Source: Solirubrobacter ginsenosidimutans (lineage in GTDB: Bacteria > Actinomycetota > Thermoleophilia > Solirubrobacterales > Solirubrobacteraceae). Taken from it: 64,000 nt of DNA. A program made the position numbers and the translations under genes. This document shows positions 45,425 to 53,876 of the stretch, in pieces. Every line of letters starts with the position of its first letter. Position 1 is the stretch's first letter. Location of the stretch: assembly GCF_027587205.1 (NCBI RefSeq), contig NZ_JAPDOD010000025.1:1-64000 (forward strand), in the 5' to 3' direction. Under the pieces are notes generated by a model. That model was not told where the DNA came from and searched no databases. It worked only from the letters and a program-made list of their open reading frames with translations.

Positions 45425-46837
45425 ATGGCCATCGAGGCGCGCTCGATCGACTGGGTCCCTGAGACCGAACGCCACGGACGGATCTGGCACCAGGCTCCAC
45501 TCTGGTTCCTCGGCAACTTCCAGTACTTCTCGATCCCGATCGGGTTCGTCGGGCCGTCGCTCGGCCTCTCGCTGGGCTGGACGATCCTCGCCGGCATCCT
45601 CGGCATCCTGACCGGCACGGTCTTCATGGCCTTCCACGCGGCGCAGGGCCCGACGCTCGGCCTGCCGCAGATGATCCAGTCGCGCGCGCAGTTCGGTTAT
45701 CGCGGCGTGATCGTCCCGCTCTTCGCCACCGCGTTCACGTACCTGGCGTTCAACGTCGCCGACCAGGTGCTGCTCGGCGAGGGGCTCAACGGCGCGTTCG
45801 GCTGGAACGCCAACCTGGTCGCGATCGTCTGCACCGCCGGCGCCGCGCTGCTGGCGATCTACGGCCACGACTGGGTCCACAAGATCTTCCGGATCCTGCT
45901 CTACATCTCGTTCCCGCTGATGACGGTGGTGACCCTGGGGATCCTCTTCGGCGCGGGCGGGGGCGGGAAGCCCGACCACGGCAGCTTCGTCCTGGTCGCC
46001 TTCATGGCCCAGTTCTCCGCGGCCGCCGCGTACAACATCACCTACGCGCCCTATGTGAGCGACTACTCGCGCTACCTGCCGCGCAGCACGACCAACCGCT
46101 CGATCATCGCCTCGGTGTTCTTCGGGGCGAGCGCCTCCGCCATCTGGCTGATCGCGCTGGGCGCCTGGCTGGCGGTCTCGCTGGGCGCCGACGACGGCCT
46201 GGTGGGCCTCATGACGGCCGGCAACAACGTCATCGACGGCCTCGGGGACCTGGCGGCGTTCTTCTCCGCCGCGGCGCTGGCGGCGACGATGGGCATGAAC
46301 GCCTACGGCGGCGCGCTCACGGTGCTGACCGCGGTCGACTCGGTGCGCCCGATCAACCCGACGCGGCGCCTGCGGGTGATCACGATCCTCGGCCTGGCGG
46401 TGTTCTGGTTCGTGATCGCCAAGTCGATCTCTGCGAGCGCCGTCAGCACCGTCTTCACCTCGCTGACCCTGATGCTCTACCTGCTGGTGCCGTGGACCGC
46501 GACGAACCTCGTCGACTTCTTCTTCGTCCGCCGCGGGCACTACGCGATCACCGATCTGTTCAGGGTCGACGGGATCTACGGCGCGTGGGGCCGTCGCGGG
46601 CTGATCGCGTACGGCGTCGGCTTCCTCGCCGAGATCCCGTTCATGGTCCTGCCGGACCTTGGCGGTTGGTCGTACACCGGCTTCATGGCCAAGGCGCTGG
46701 ACGGCGTCGACATCGCGTGGATCGTCGGCCTGATCGTCTCCGGCGGCGTCTACTGGTACCTCTCCCGCTCGCTCGACGTCGAGCGCGAGAAGCAGGCCGA
46801 GGTCTCCAGCCGGCGCGAGCTCGTGGCGGTGTCGTGA
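45425..46837 (+). CDS. NCS1 family purine/cytosine/allantoin permease
   Basis: A 470-residue transporter with about 12 membrane spans. N-terminal RSIDWVPETERHGRIWHQAPLWFLGNFQYFSIPIG and LGLPQMIQSRAQFGYRG are NCS1 signatures; the central AAAYNITYAPYVSDYSRYLP is the substrate-site segment. NCS1 carriers import nucleobases, hydantoins, allantoin or vitamins with H+ or Na+. Given the purine genes in the window, a purine or allantoin substrate is likely but unproven. The stop overlaps the regulator start (GTGA). Confidence 0.92.
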   Translation: MAIEARSIDWVPETERHGRIWHQAPLWFLGNFQYFSIPIGFVGPSLGLSLGWTILAGILGILTGTVFMAFHAAQGPTLGLPQMIQSRAQFGYRGVIVPLFATAFTYLAFNVADQVLLGEGLNGAFGWNANLVAIVCTAGAALLAIYGHDWVHKIFRILLYISFPLMTVVTLGILFGAGGGGKPDHGSFVLVAFMAQFSAAAAYNITYAPYVSDYSRYLPRSTTNRSIIASVFFGASASAIWLIALGAWLAVSLGADDGLVGLMTAGNNVIDGLGDLAAFFSAAALAATMGMNAYGGALTVLTAVDSVRPINPTRRLRVITILGLAVFWFVIAKSISASAVSTVFTSLTLMLYLLVPWTATNLVDFFFVRRGHYAITDLFRVDGIYGAWGRRGLIAYGVGFLAEIPFMVLPDLGGWSYTGFMAKALDGVDIAWIVGLIVSGGVYWYLSRSLDVEREKQAEVSSRRELVAVS

Positions 46838-47403
46838 ACGGCACGGTGCGCATCGGCGCGCGACTGCGGCACGCGCGCGAGGCCGGCCGGCTCTCGCTCG
46901 CCGACGTCGAGACCCGCACGGGGCTCTCGAAGGGCTTCCTGTCCAAGGTGGAACGGGACGCGTCCTCGCCGTCGGTGGCGAATCTCGTGTCGATCTGCGA
47001 CGCGATCGGCCTCCCGATGGCGGACCTGTTCGCGATGCCGCGCACGACGGTCGTCCGGCACGCCGACCGGCCCTCGCTCGAGGGGCTGCCGAAGGCCAGC
47101 GCGGTCCGCGACACCCTGATCACCCCCGAGCAGGAGCGCCACGTGACCGTCCTCGAGACGGTCGTGACCGCCGGCGGCTCCGGCGGGGAGGAGCTGTACA
47201 CCATGCCCAGCGAGTGCGAGGTCTGCTTCGTGCTCGAGGGCGACATCGAAGTCGTGCTCGAGGACGAGACGTTCGCGCTCGGCCCGGGTGACGCACTGAC
47301 GTTCGGCGCCGCGGTTCCGCACACGTGGCGCGCCGCCGGGGCGGCGCGGATCCTCTGGATCCTCGCGCCCGGGCTGCCGGACCCGAGAAATGAGGTCAAT
47401 TGA
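46834..47403 (+). CDS. XRE-type regulator with C-terminal cupin
   Basis: A 189-residue regulator: an N-terminal lambda-repressor HTH (IGARLRHAREAGRLSLADVETRTGLSKGFLSKVERDASSPSVANLVSICDAIGL, about residues 7-62) and a C-terminal cupin (LYTMPSECEVCFVLEGDIEVVLEDETFALGPGDALTFGAAVPHTWRA). Such MerR/PuuR-like proteins sense small metabolites through the cupin. It is translationally coupled to both neighbours (GTGA before, TTGA after), so it almost certainly controls the palindrome ahead of this operon. PuuR-like regulators often act on polyamine genes, which fits the ureohydrolase. Confidence 0.92.
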   Translation: MNGTVRIGARLRHAREAGRLSLADVETRTGLSKGFLSKVERDASSPSVANLVSICDAIGLPMADLFAMPRTTVVRHADRPSLEGLPKASAVRDTLITPEQERHVTVLETVVTAGGSGGEELYTMPSECEVCFVLEGDIEVVLEDETFALGPGDALTFGAAVPHTWRAAGAARILWILAPGLPDPRNEVN

Positions 47404-48341
47404 GCTTCAAGATCCCCGACGCGGGCTCGGCCCCGCGTTACACCGGCATCCGCACGTTCGCGCGGGCGCCGCACGTGACCTCGGCGGAGGGCGCCGACGT
47501 CGCGGTCGTCGGCGTCCCCTTCGACACCGCGACGTCGATGCGCCCGGGCGCGCGCTTCGGGCCCGCCGGCATCCGCGACGCGTCGCTGCTCCTGCGCCCC
47601 TGGAACCCCGCGCAGGGCGTCGACGTGTTCGGGTCCTTGTCGATCGCCGACCTCGGCGACCTGGAGACGACGCCCGGTAACGCGTCACGGACCGCGGACC
47701 AGATCGCGGCGCAGCTGGAGCCGGTGCTGCGGGCGGGCGCCGTGCCGCTGACGCTGGGCGGGGACCACTCGATCGTGCTCGGCGAGCTGCGCGCCCACGC
47801 GGCGGTCCACGGGCCCGTCGCCGTGGTCTTGCTGGACGCCCACGCGGACACCTGGGAGCAGTACTACGGCGAGCGCTACTTCCACGGGACGCCGTTCAAG
47901 CGGGCGCTCGAGGAGGGGCTGATCGACCCGGCAAGGTCGCTGTTGGCGGGGATGCGCGGGTCGCTGTACGCGTCCACGGACCTGGACGAGCCGCGGTCCT
48001 GGGGCTTTGAGATCGTGCCGTGCGACGAGCTGCGGACGTGGACGCCGGCGGAGTACGCGTCACGGGTCGCCGCGCGGGTCGGCGACGGTCCCGCGTTCCT
48101 CTCGTTCGACATCGACTGCATCGACCCCGCGTTCGCGCCCGCGACCGGCACGCCCGAGGTGTGCGGGCTGCTGCCGCACGAGGCGATCGGCTTCGTGCGG
48201 GCGCTGCGCGGGATGGCGTTCACCGGCTACGACCTCGTCGAGGTCGCGCCCGCCTACGACACCAACGCGCAGACGACGGCGCTGCTGGCGGCCAACATCG
48301 CCTACGAGTTCCTCACCCTGACAGCACTGTGTCGTGGGTGA
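47400..48341 (+). CDS. Ureohydrolase (agmatinase/guanidino-acid hydrolase family)
   Basis: A 313-residue binuclear metalloenzyme releasing urea from a guanidino compound. Metal-binding motifs are GGDHSI, LLDAHADTWE and LSFDIDCIDPAFAPATGTPE, all intact. The overall pattern (GVPFDTATSMRPGARFGPAGIRDAS) matches agmatinases more than arginases, but the family also contains guanidinobutyrase, guanidinopropionase and guanidine hydrolase, so the substrate is open. TTG start overlapping the regulator stop. Its last 29 bp overlap the convergent MEDS-like gene. Confidence 0.9.
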   Translation: MSFKIPDAGSAPRYTGIRTFARAPHVTSAEGADVAVVGVPFDTATSMRPGARFGPAGIRDASLLLRPWNPAQGVDVFGSLSIADLGDLETTPGNASRTADQIAAQLEPVLRAGAVPLTLGGDHSIVLGELRAHAAVHGPVAVVLLDAHADTWEQYYGERYFHGTPFKRALEEGLIDPARSLLAGMRGSLYASTDLDEPRSWGFEIVPCDELRTWTPAEYASRVAARVGDGPAFLSFDIDCIDPAFAPATGTPEVCGLLPHEAIGFVRALRGMAFTGYDLVEVAPAYDTNAQTTALLAANIAYEFLTLTALCRG

Positions 48342-48834
48342 GGGCGAGTTGCGCGGCGCGGTGGTCGCGCTCGAGGTCGCCGACGATGAACAGGCACAGT
48401 GAGACGCAGGGACGATCGTGGAAGTGGTCGTCCCAGGCGCGGTCGTAGTCGACCGAGCGCTCGATGATCTCGGCATCGGGGCCGATCGGGAACCGCGCCC
48501 ACCAGGCCGCGTCGAAGCCACGGGCCAGCGCCGCCTCGAACTCCGGCTCCCACGCGTGCACGTAGTCCTCGACGCTGATGGTCAGCTCGATCTCTGAGAA
48601 CACCATCCGCCCGTCGGCCTCGAGTTGTGCGACATCCAGCCCCGCCGCGGTCAGGCTGGCGCGGTCGGTGTCGGCGTGGCCCGCGAGCGAGCGGTGAAAG
48701 AGCCAGCCGTTGCGCTTGGCGCCGAGCGCGTAGAAGGACGCGAGCGTCGGCGCGACCTCCGCGGGCGTCGGCAACAGGACCGCGACATGCGGGCAGGCAG
48801 CGCCGGGAAAAGCGCTTTCTAGAGCGGAATCCAT
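48313..48834 (-). CDS. MEDS-like sensory domain protein
   Basis: A 173-residue single-domain protein resembling the MEDS/DcmR sensory domain: ACPHVAVLLPTPAEVAPTLASFYALGAKRNGWLFHRSL, then LTAAGLDVAQLEADGRMVFSEIE, and the tail CVSLCLFIVGDL. In the family this domain often sits in or beside histidine kinases and anti-sigma systems. Here its ATG lies 16 bp inside the end of the histidine kinase gene, so it is coupled to it. It may bind a small ligand or protein for the kinase (inference). The assignment is from pattern only. Confidence 0.72.
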   Translation of the reverse strand: MDSALESAFPGAACPHVAVLLPTPAEVAPTLASFYALGAKRNGWLFHRSLAGHADTDRASLTAAGLDVAQLEADGRMVFSEIELTISVEDYVHAWEPEFEAALARGFDAAWWARFPIGPDAEIIERSVDYDRAWDDHFHDRPCVSLCLFIVGDLERDHRAAQLALTHDTVLSG

Positions 48835-49871
48835 AGGGTGACGAGTGTTCCGTGGCCGGGGGTGGAGGTGATGTCGCAGGCGCCGCCGTGCCCGCGGGCG
48901 CGCTCGCGCATCACGGTCAGGCCGAGGTGGCCGTCCTCGACGCCTGGGGCGCTGGCGGGGTCGAAGCCCTCGCCGTCGTCCTGGACGGTCAGCTCGAGCC
49001 GCTCGTCGGTGGCGGCGTAGACGATCTTGACGCGGTGGGCGTGCGCGTGCGCGTCGGCGTTCGCCAGGGCCTCCGAGACGATGCGGGCGGCGAGCGTCAC
49101 GGCCTCCGGTCCGGCCTCGCCGTGGCCGCTGACGTGGACGGTCGCGCGGGCGCGCCGGGCGGCGGCCTCGATCGCCTGGCGCAGGTCGGCGGGGGCGTCG
49201 CGGGAGAGGTCGCTGAGGCGGGCGCGGACGAGCCGGTGGGCGGCTTCGACGGCTTCGGTCAGGCGTTCCTTGTCGGGCGTTTCGAGCGCGAGCTCACGGC
49301 GCGCGACCGCCAGGTACTGCGCGAGGCCGTCGTGGACCTCGGCGGCGAGCTGGCGACGCTCGCGCTCCATCGCCGCGACCAGCAGCTCACGCCGCAGGCG
49401 GGCGGTGGTGATCCCGGCCGAGAGCTGCAGCCCGAGCAGGGTGAGCACCGTCCCGCTGAGCGAGTCGATCCGGATCGTCTCGGCGGAGCTGGCGATCACG
49501 GCGCCGACCATCTCCCGCTCGCCCGTGACCAGCGGCAGGATCATCCAGTTGGCCGCGGGCGGCGCGAACGGGTTCTCCACCAGCCACGACGCGGCCTCGC
49601 GCAGGACGATCGGCGCGCCGGAGGCGATCGCCAGCTGCCACGCCTCCTCGCTGAAGGAGAGCTCCTCGGCGACGTCCTCGCCGACGTAGCGGCGCAGCAC
49701 CGGCGCGCCGTCGGCGTCGGGGAGGTAGAGCGCGGCGTTGTGCAGGCGCAGCGCCTCGCGCATCTCCTCCAGCGCGGCCGCGGCCAGCACCGGCAGCTCG
49801 TCGGTGCCGACGAGCGCCCGCGACACGCGGGAGACCGCGGCGAGCCCGCTCAGGACCTCCGGGGCGATCAC
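48819..49871 (-). CDS. NarL-class histidine kinase with GAF domain
   Basis: A 350-residue soluble kinase: N-terminal GAF domain (about residues 20-165), HisKA_3 dimerisation helix with the phospho-acceptor in [17 protein letters not shown] (His180), and an HATPase_c domain with [14 protein letters not shown] (N box), [10 protein letters not shown] (G1) and [14 protein letters not shown] (G2). No membrane span is seen, so it senses a cytoplasmic signal. The GTG at 49871 is 17 bp from the divergent response regulator start. A TAGTAT -10 lies 6 nt upstream. Its partner is most likely that regulator. Confidence 0.93.
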   Translation of the reverse strand: MIAPEVLSGLAAVSRVSRALVGTDELPVLAAAALEEMREALRLHNAALYLPDADGAPVLRRYVGEDVAEELSFSEEAWQLAIASGAPIVLREAASWLVENPFAPPAANWMILPLVTGEREMVGAVIASSAETIRIDSLSGTVLTLLGLQLSAGITTARLRRELLVAAMERERRQLAAEVHDGLAQYLAVARRELALETPDKERLTEAVEAAHRLVRARLSDLSRDAPADLRQAIEAAARRARATVHVSGHGEAGPEAVTLAARIVSEALANADAHAHAHRVKIVYAATDERLELTVQDDGEGFDPASAPGVEDGHLGLTVMRERARGHGGACDITSTPGHGTLVTLWIPL

Positions 49872-49876
49872 GGCGC

Positions 49877-49883
49877 GATACTA
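49877..49883. promoter_or_regulatory. Overlapping divergent -10 elements of the kinase and regulator genes
   Basis: Minus strand TAGTAT (49878-49883), 6 nt before the kinase GTG; plus strand GATACT (49877-49882), 6 nt before the regulator GTG. They share five bases, so the two promoters should exclude each other. Confidence 0.5.
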
Positions 49884-49888
49884 CGCCG

Positions 49889-50479
49889 GTGCGCGTGATC
49901 ATCGCCGACGATCACCGGTTGATGCGCGAGGGAACGGCGGCCCTGCTGGCCGCGGACCCGCGGATCGACGTGGTCGGGCTCGCCTCCGGCGGGCGGGAGG
50001 CGGTCGAGCTGGCGGCGCGCCTGGTGCCCGACGTCGCGTTGCTCGATGTCGGGATGCCGGACATCGGCGGGGTCGAGGCGTGCGCGGCGATCCGCGCGCG
50101 GGTGCCCGGCGTCGAGGTGCTGATGCTCACGGTCTCCGAGGACGCTTTGGACGTCCGCGGCGCCCTGCGCGTGGGTGCGGCGGGATACCTGCTCAAGGAC
50201 ATGCCGCCCGGAGAGCTCGTCGCGGCGGTGCTGGGCGCGGGGTCGGGGCCGCCGGTGGTGATGGCGTCCGCCGATGCACCGGTCGACGAGCTGTCGGTGC
50301 GCGAGCGCGAGGTGCTCGAGCTGCTCGGGCGCGGGTTGCGCAACCGCGAGATCGCCGAGCGGCTCGTCGTGAGCGAGGCGACGGTCAAGACGCACGTGCG
50401 TCACGTGCTGGAGAAGCTGCGCCTACGCAACCGGGCTGAGGCAGCAGCGTTCGCAGCCCGCGGCCGATCCGCGCCCTGA
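49889..50479 (+). CDS. NarL/LuxR-type response regulator
   Basis: A 196-residue regulator. Receiver: IADDH acidic pair, [10 protein letters not shown] (Asp53) and YLLKDMPP lysine. Output: Lux[52 protein letters not shown] start at 49889, 17 bp from the divergent kinase. The pairing with the GAF-type kinase is by position. Its 3' end overlaps the convergent small gene by 95 bp. Confidence 0.94.
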   Translation: MRVIIADDHRLMREGTAALLAADPRIDVVGLASGGREAVELAARLVPDVALLDVGMPDIGGVEACAAIRARVPGVEVLMLTVSEDALDVRGALRVGAAGYLLKDMPPGELVAAVLGAGSGPPVVMASADAPVDELSVREREVLELLGRGLRNREIAERLVVSEATVKTHVRHVLEKLRLRNRAEAAAFAARGRSAP

Positions 50480-50741
50480 CATCGGCGGGCGTCGTGCCCA
50501 GCTGTCGTGCGATCCGGTCCGCCTTCCAGCCGAGCGCGCGGGCGAGCACGACCGCGTCGCGGTCCTGCGGGGCCATCGTGGCGTAGTGGGGTGCCCGGTG
50601 GGCGGCGAGCAGGGCGCCGCGCGCCTTGAGGTCCTCGCGCTCGCCGTCGCGATGCGCGACCAGGACGCGGCGGGTCGCCTCCGCGGCGATCGCTTCGTCC
50701 AGACAAGCGGCATGGGCGGCGGCGAAGACGTCCTCGAGCAC
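50385..50741 (-). CDS. Small protein with sigma-region-4-like HTH
   Basis: A 118-residue product. The C-terminal half [44 protein letters not shown] reads as a sigma-70 region 4 type helix-turn-helix; the N-terminal half is Ala-rich and helical ([26 protein letters not shown]). There is no region 2, so it is not a full sigma factor. The GTG at 50741 is supported by TAGCGT exactly 7 nt upstream. The 95-bp overlap with the response regulator gene is unusual, and the gene could still be spurious. Confidence 0.6.
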   Translation of the reverse strand: MLEDVFAAAHAACLDEAIAAEATRRVLVAHRDGEREDLKARGALLAAHRAPHYATMAPQDRDAVVLARALGWKADRIARQLGTTPADVRARIGRGLRTLLPQPGCVGAASPARDARAS

Positions 50742-50748
50742 ATGGGCG

Positions 50749-50754
50749 ACGCTA
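50749..50754 (-). promoter_or_regulatory. Putative leaderless -10 of the sigma-4-like gene
   Basis: TAGCGT on the minus strand, followed by 7 nt (CGCCCAT) and GTG. Confidence 0.45.
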
Positions 50755-50797
50755 TGGAGTGAGCGTCACGGTGCCATCCACCAAAGGGATGATCTGT

Positions 50798-51469
50798 TTA
50801 CGAATCCTGCGCCGTCGGCCGGATCAGGATCTCGTTGATGTCCATGTGGGGCGGCTGCGCGACGGCGAACATCACGGTGCGCGCGATGTCCTGCGCCGTC
50901 AAGGTGTCCTCGAGGTCGTGGCTGAAGCCGTCGGTCTCGACCATTCCGGGGGAGATCAGCGTCGTCCGGACGCCGGTGCCGTTGAAGTCCTGGCGGGCGG
51001 CCTCGGCCATCCCGGTCACGGCGAACTTGGTCGCGGAGTACAGCGAGCCCTTCAGCGCTCTCCGGCCGGCGATGCTCGACGTGATCACCAGGTGACCCTT
51101 CGTGGCGCGCAGCGCGGCCGCCGTCGCGCGGATCGTCGCGTAGACGCCGTAGACGTTGGTCAGCACCATCGCCTTGGCGGCTTCGGGGTCACCGGCCTCA
51201 AAGCCGCGCGGGTGGCCGACTCCGGCGTTGGCGAACACGACGTCGATCCGGCCGAAGGTGGTCCGCGCGCGCTCGACCATCGCCTCCAGGTCGGGGTAGT
51301 GGGTGACGTCGCAGCGGACGGCGATGCCGCCGAGCTCGTCGGTCAGCTCGGTGAGCTTGTCCTCCGAGCGAGCGCCGAGCACGAGGCGGTAGCCGGCCTC
51401 GGCGGCGAGGCGGGCGGTGGCGGCGCCGATTCCGCTCGAGGCGCCGGCGATCAGGAAGACGCGATCCAT
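50798..51469 (-). CDS. Short-chain dehydrogenase/reductase
   Basis: A 223-residue classical SDR: cofactor motif GASSGIG at residues 9-15, NAG at about 80, catalytic Ser in ITSSIAGRRALKGS and YxxxK as YSATK. An Asp in RCDVTH suggests that adenine contacts are made there; NAD/NADP preference cannot be decided, although GARSEDKL after the second strand fits NADP. The substrate is unknown. The ATG at 51469 is 24 bp from the divergent obg start. A longer open frame upstream is the antisense of obg. Confidence 0.92.
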   Translation of the reverse strand: MDRVFLIAGASSGIGAATARLAAEAGYRLVLGARSEDKLTELTDELGGIAVRCDVTHYPDLEAMVERARTTFGRIDVVFANAGVGHPRGFEAGDPEAAKAMVLTNVYGVYATIRATAAALRATKGHLVITSSIAGRRALKGSLYSATKFAVTGMAEAARQDFNGTGVRTTLISPGMVETDGFSHDLEDTLTAQDIARTVMFAVAQPPHMDINEILIRPTAQDS

Positions 51470-51493
51470 GGCTCCTATCGTTATCGCACACGA

Positions 51494-52774
51494 ATGCTTG
51501 CCGATCGCGCACGAATCGAGATCCAGGCCGGGAGGGGCGGCGATGGGTCGATGTCCTTCCGGCGCGAGTCCCGGGTGCCCAAGGGCGGCCCCGACGGTGG
51601 CGACGGCGGTCGCGGCGGAGACGTGACGCTGCGCTGCGACGACTCCCTCCGCGACCTGCAGTCCTTCCGCCGCCGCGGCCAGTTCAAGGCGGGGCGGGGC
51701 GGCCACGGGATGGGCAAGCTGATGTCCGGGGCCGACGGCGACCGCCTGGTGATCCCGGTCCCGCCGGGAACCACGATCGAGCGCTGGGACGGCCGCCGCT
51801 ACGACCTCGTCCGGCCGGGCCAGGAGGCCACGATCGCCACGGGCGGGTCCGGTGGGCGCGGCAACAAGACCTTCGCGACGGCGACGCGGCAGGCGCCGCG
51901 GCTGGCTGAGCGCGGCCTCCCGGGCGAGGAGGGCTTCATCGAGCTGCACCTCAAGCTCCTGGCCGACGTCGGCCTGGTCGGGCTCCCCAACGCGGGCAAG
52001 TCGTCGCTGCTGTCGGTGATGACGCGCGCGCAGCCGAAGATCGCGTCCTATCCGTTCACCACCCTGCAGCCGGTGCTGGGAACGATCGAGGCCGACGACC
52101 GCCAGCTGATCCTTGCCGACATCCCGGGCCTGATCGAGGGCGCCTCGGGCGGGGCCGGCCTCGGCCACGACTTCCTCGCGCACGTGGAGCGCACCCGCCT
52201 GCTCGTGCACGTGCTCGACCTCGCGCCGCTGGACGGGTCCGATCCGGAGCGCAACTTCGAGGTGATCGAGCGCGAGCTGGCCGAGCATGACCCGCGCTTG
52301 GCCGGACTTCCGCGGATTCTGGCCCTGTCGAAGGCCGATCTGGTCACGCCGGAGGTGGCCGAGGCCGCCGCGGTCGAGTGGCGTTCGCGGGTCGCGTTCC
52401 CCGTTTTGGTGACTTCGAGCGCGACGCGGCTGGGGCTCGACGAACTGCGTGGCGTGTTGCTCGAGCGGGTGCCGGTGGCCGACCCTGAGCCGGCGGGGTC
52501 GGGCGAGGACGAGGTGGCCGAGTTCCAGGTCTTCCGTCCGGCGAAGTCGCAGGATTTCGAGATCACCCGCGGTCCGGACGGCGGGTGGATCGTCACGGGC
52601 GACTCGGTGGATCGCCTGATCATGCGCTGGGACCTCGAGAACGAGGAGGCGGCGGCGCTCGTCGAGGCGCGGCTGCGGCGCATGGGCGTGATCGGCGCGC
52701 TGGAGCGGGCCGGCTTCGAACCCGGTGACGAGGTCGAGATCGGCGGCGTCGTCGTCGAGCTCGATCCCTCGTAG
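51494..52774 (+). CDS. obg: GTPase Obg/CgtA
   Basis: Ribosome-associated GTPase in 50S assembly. Gly-rich Obg domain (AGRGGDGSMSFRRESRVPKGGPDGGDGGRGGDV, about residues 12-45), G domain with P-loop GLPNAGKSSLL (Lys169), G2 SYPFTTLQP, G3 DIPGLIEGA, G4 SKAD, and a C-terminal OCT domain (FQVFRPAKSQDFEITRGPDGGWIV). The ATG at 51494 gives 426 residues and places the Obg domain correctly. In most genomes it directly follows rplU-rpmA. Confidence 0.96.
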   Translation: MLADRARIEIQAGRGGDGSMSFRRESRVPKGGPDGGDGGRGGDVTLRCDDSLRDLQSFRRRGQFKAGRGGHGMGKLMSGADGDRLVIPVPPGTTIERWDGRRYDLVRPGQEATIATGGSGGRGNKTFATATRQAPRLAERGLPGEEGFIELHLKLLADVGLVGLPNAGKSSLLSVMTRAQPKIASYPFTTLQPVLGTIEADDRQLILADIPGLIEGASGGAGLGHDFLAHVERTRLLVHVLDLAPLDGSDPERNFEVIERELAEHDPRLAGLPRILALSKADLVTPEVAEAAAVEWRSRVAFPVLVTSSATRLGLDELRGVLLERVPVADPEPAGSGEDEVAEFQVFRPAKSQDFEITRGPDGGWIVTGDSVDRLIMRWDLENEEAAALVEARLRRMGVIGALERAGFEPGDEVEIGGVVVELDPS

Positions 52775-52777
52775 GGT
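52772..52777 (+). promoter_or_regulatory. Putative leaderless -10 of proB
   Basis: TAGGGT, 7 nt, GTG. The TAG doubles as the obg stop codon. Confidence 0.5.
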
Positions 52778-52784
52778 TCGTCGT

Positions 52785-53876
52785 GTGCCAGTCGCCGTCG
52801 TAAAGCTCGGCTCGTCGATCGTCGCCGAGGACACGGGCGCGTTGCGCCTCGCGGTCGTCGCGCGGATCTGCGAGGAAGTCGCGGCGCTGCACGCTTCCGG
52901 CATCGACGTGGTGGTCGTCACGTCGGGGGCGATCGCCCGGGGCATCCATCTTCTGGGGCTGGACGGTCGCCCGCGGGTGGTCGAGGAGCTGCAGGCGGCG
53001 TCGGCCGTGGGTCAGGGGCGGCTCTACCGGACCTACGACGAGAACCTGCGCGAGCGCGGCATCCAGTCCGCCCAGGTGCTGCTGACGTTCTTCGACATGA
53101 GCGCGCGGACGCACTATCTGAACGCGCGCCGGACGCTGCGCAAGCTCGTCGAGTGGCGGATCGTCCCGGTGATCAACGAGAACGACACGACGACCACGGA
53201 CGAGATCTCCTTCGGCGACAACGATTTCCTGGCCGCGCAGGTAGCGGTCTTGGTCGATGCATCGTTGCTGCTGTTGCTGACCTCGACGCCTGGGCTCTTG
53301 ACGGCCGATCCGCGGGTGGACCCGACGGCGCAGCTGGTGTCTTCGGTTGCCGACCCGTCCGAGCTCGAGGCGCTCTCGATCGGCTCGGCGACGTCGCCGC
53401 TGGGGTCGGGCGGGATGCGCTCGAAGGTGGCAGCGGCGGAGATGGCGACCGCGGCGGGCATCCCGACGGTGATCGGCTCGGGGTTCGAGCCGGGCCTTTT
53501 GGGGCGGGCGTGGGCGGGGGAGACCGTGGGCACGCGGTTCGCGCCGCACCCCGTGCGCCAGCCGTCCTTCAAGCTCTGGCTGCGTTACGCCAAGCCGTCC
53601 TTGGGGGTCGTGGCGATCGACGCGGGCGCGGCGCGGGCGCTGCGCGACGGCGGGACGTCACTGCTGCCGGTGGGCATCGTGGACGTGGACGGCGCATTCG
53701 AGGCGGGTGACGCGGTCGACGTCTGCGTGGACGGCTCCGCGGTCGGCAAGGGCATCTCCAACTACTCCGCGTCGGAGCTGCGGCGGGTGATGGGGATGAA
53801 GTCGGGCGAGGTGCGCGAGGTGCTGCCGCGCGCGACCGAGGAAGCGGTCCACCGGGACTACTTCGTCCTGGTTTAG
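52785..53876 (+). CDS. proB: Glutamate 5-kinase
   Basis: First step of proline synthesis. VVKLGSSIV, VVTSGAIARG, QVLLTFFDM, VPVINENDTTTTDEISFGDND and LLLLTSTPGLLTADPR are the amino-acid-kinase signatures; a C-terminal PUA domain begins near residue 275. 363 residues. The GTG at 52785 is supported by TAGGGT 7 nt upstream. The stop overlaps that of the convergent guaD (TTAG). proA is usually the next gene but is here 1.8 kb away. Confidence 0.95.
   Translation: MPVAVVKLGSSIVAEDTGALRLAVVARICEEVAALHASGIDVVVVTSGAIARGIHLLGLDGRPRVVEELQAASAVGQGRLYRTYDENLRERGIQSAQVLLTFFDMSARTHYLNARRTLRKLVEWRIVPVINENDTTTTDEISFGDNDFLAAQVAVLVDASLLLLLTSTPGLLTADPRVDPTAQLVSSVADPSELEALSIGSATSPLGSGGMRSKVAAAEMATAAGIPTVIGSGFEPGLLGRAWAGETVGTRFAPHPVRQPSFKLWLRYAKPSLGVVAIDAGAARALRDGGTSLLPVGIVDVDGAFEAGDAVDVCVDGSAVGKGISNYSASELRRVMGMKSGEVREVLPRATEEAVHRDYFVLV

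Noticed and set aside
48838..49898. Plus-strand frames opposite the histidine kinase
   Set aside because: Antisense reading; the kinase H, N and G boxes are intact on the minus strand.
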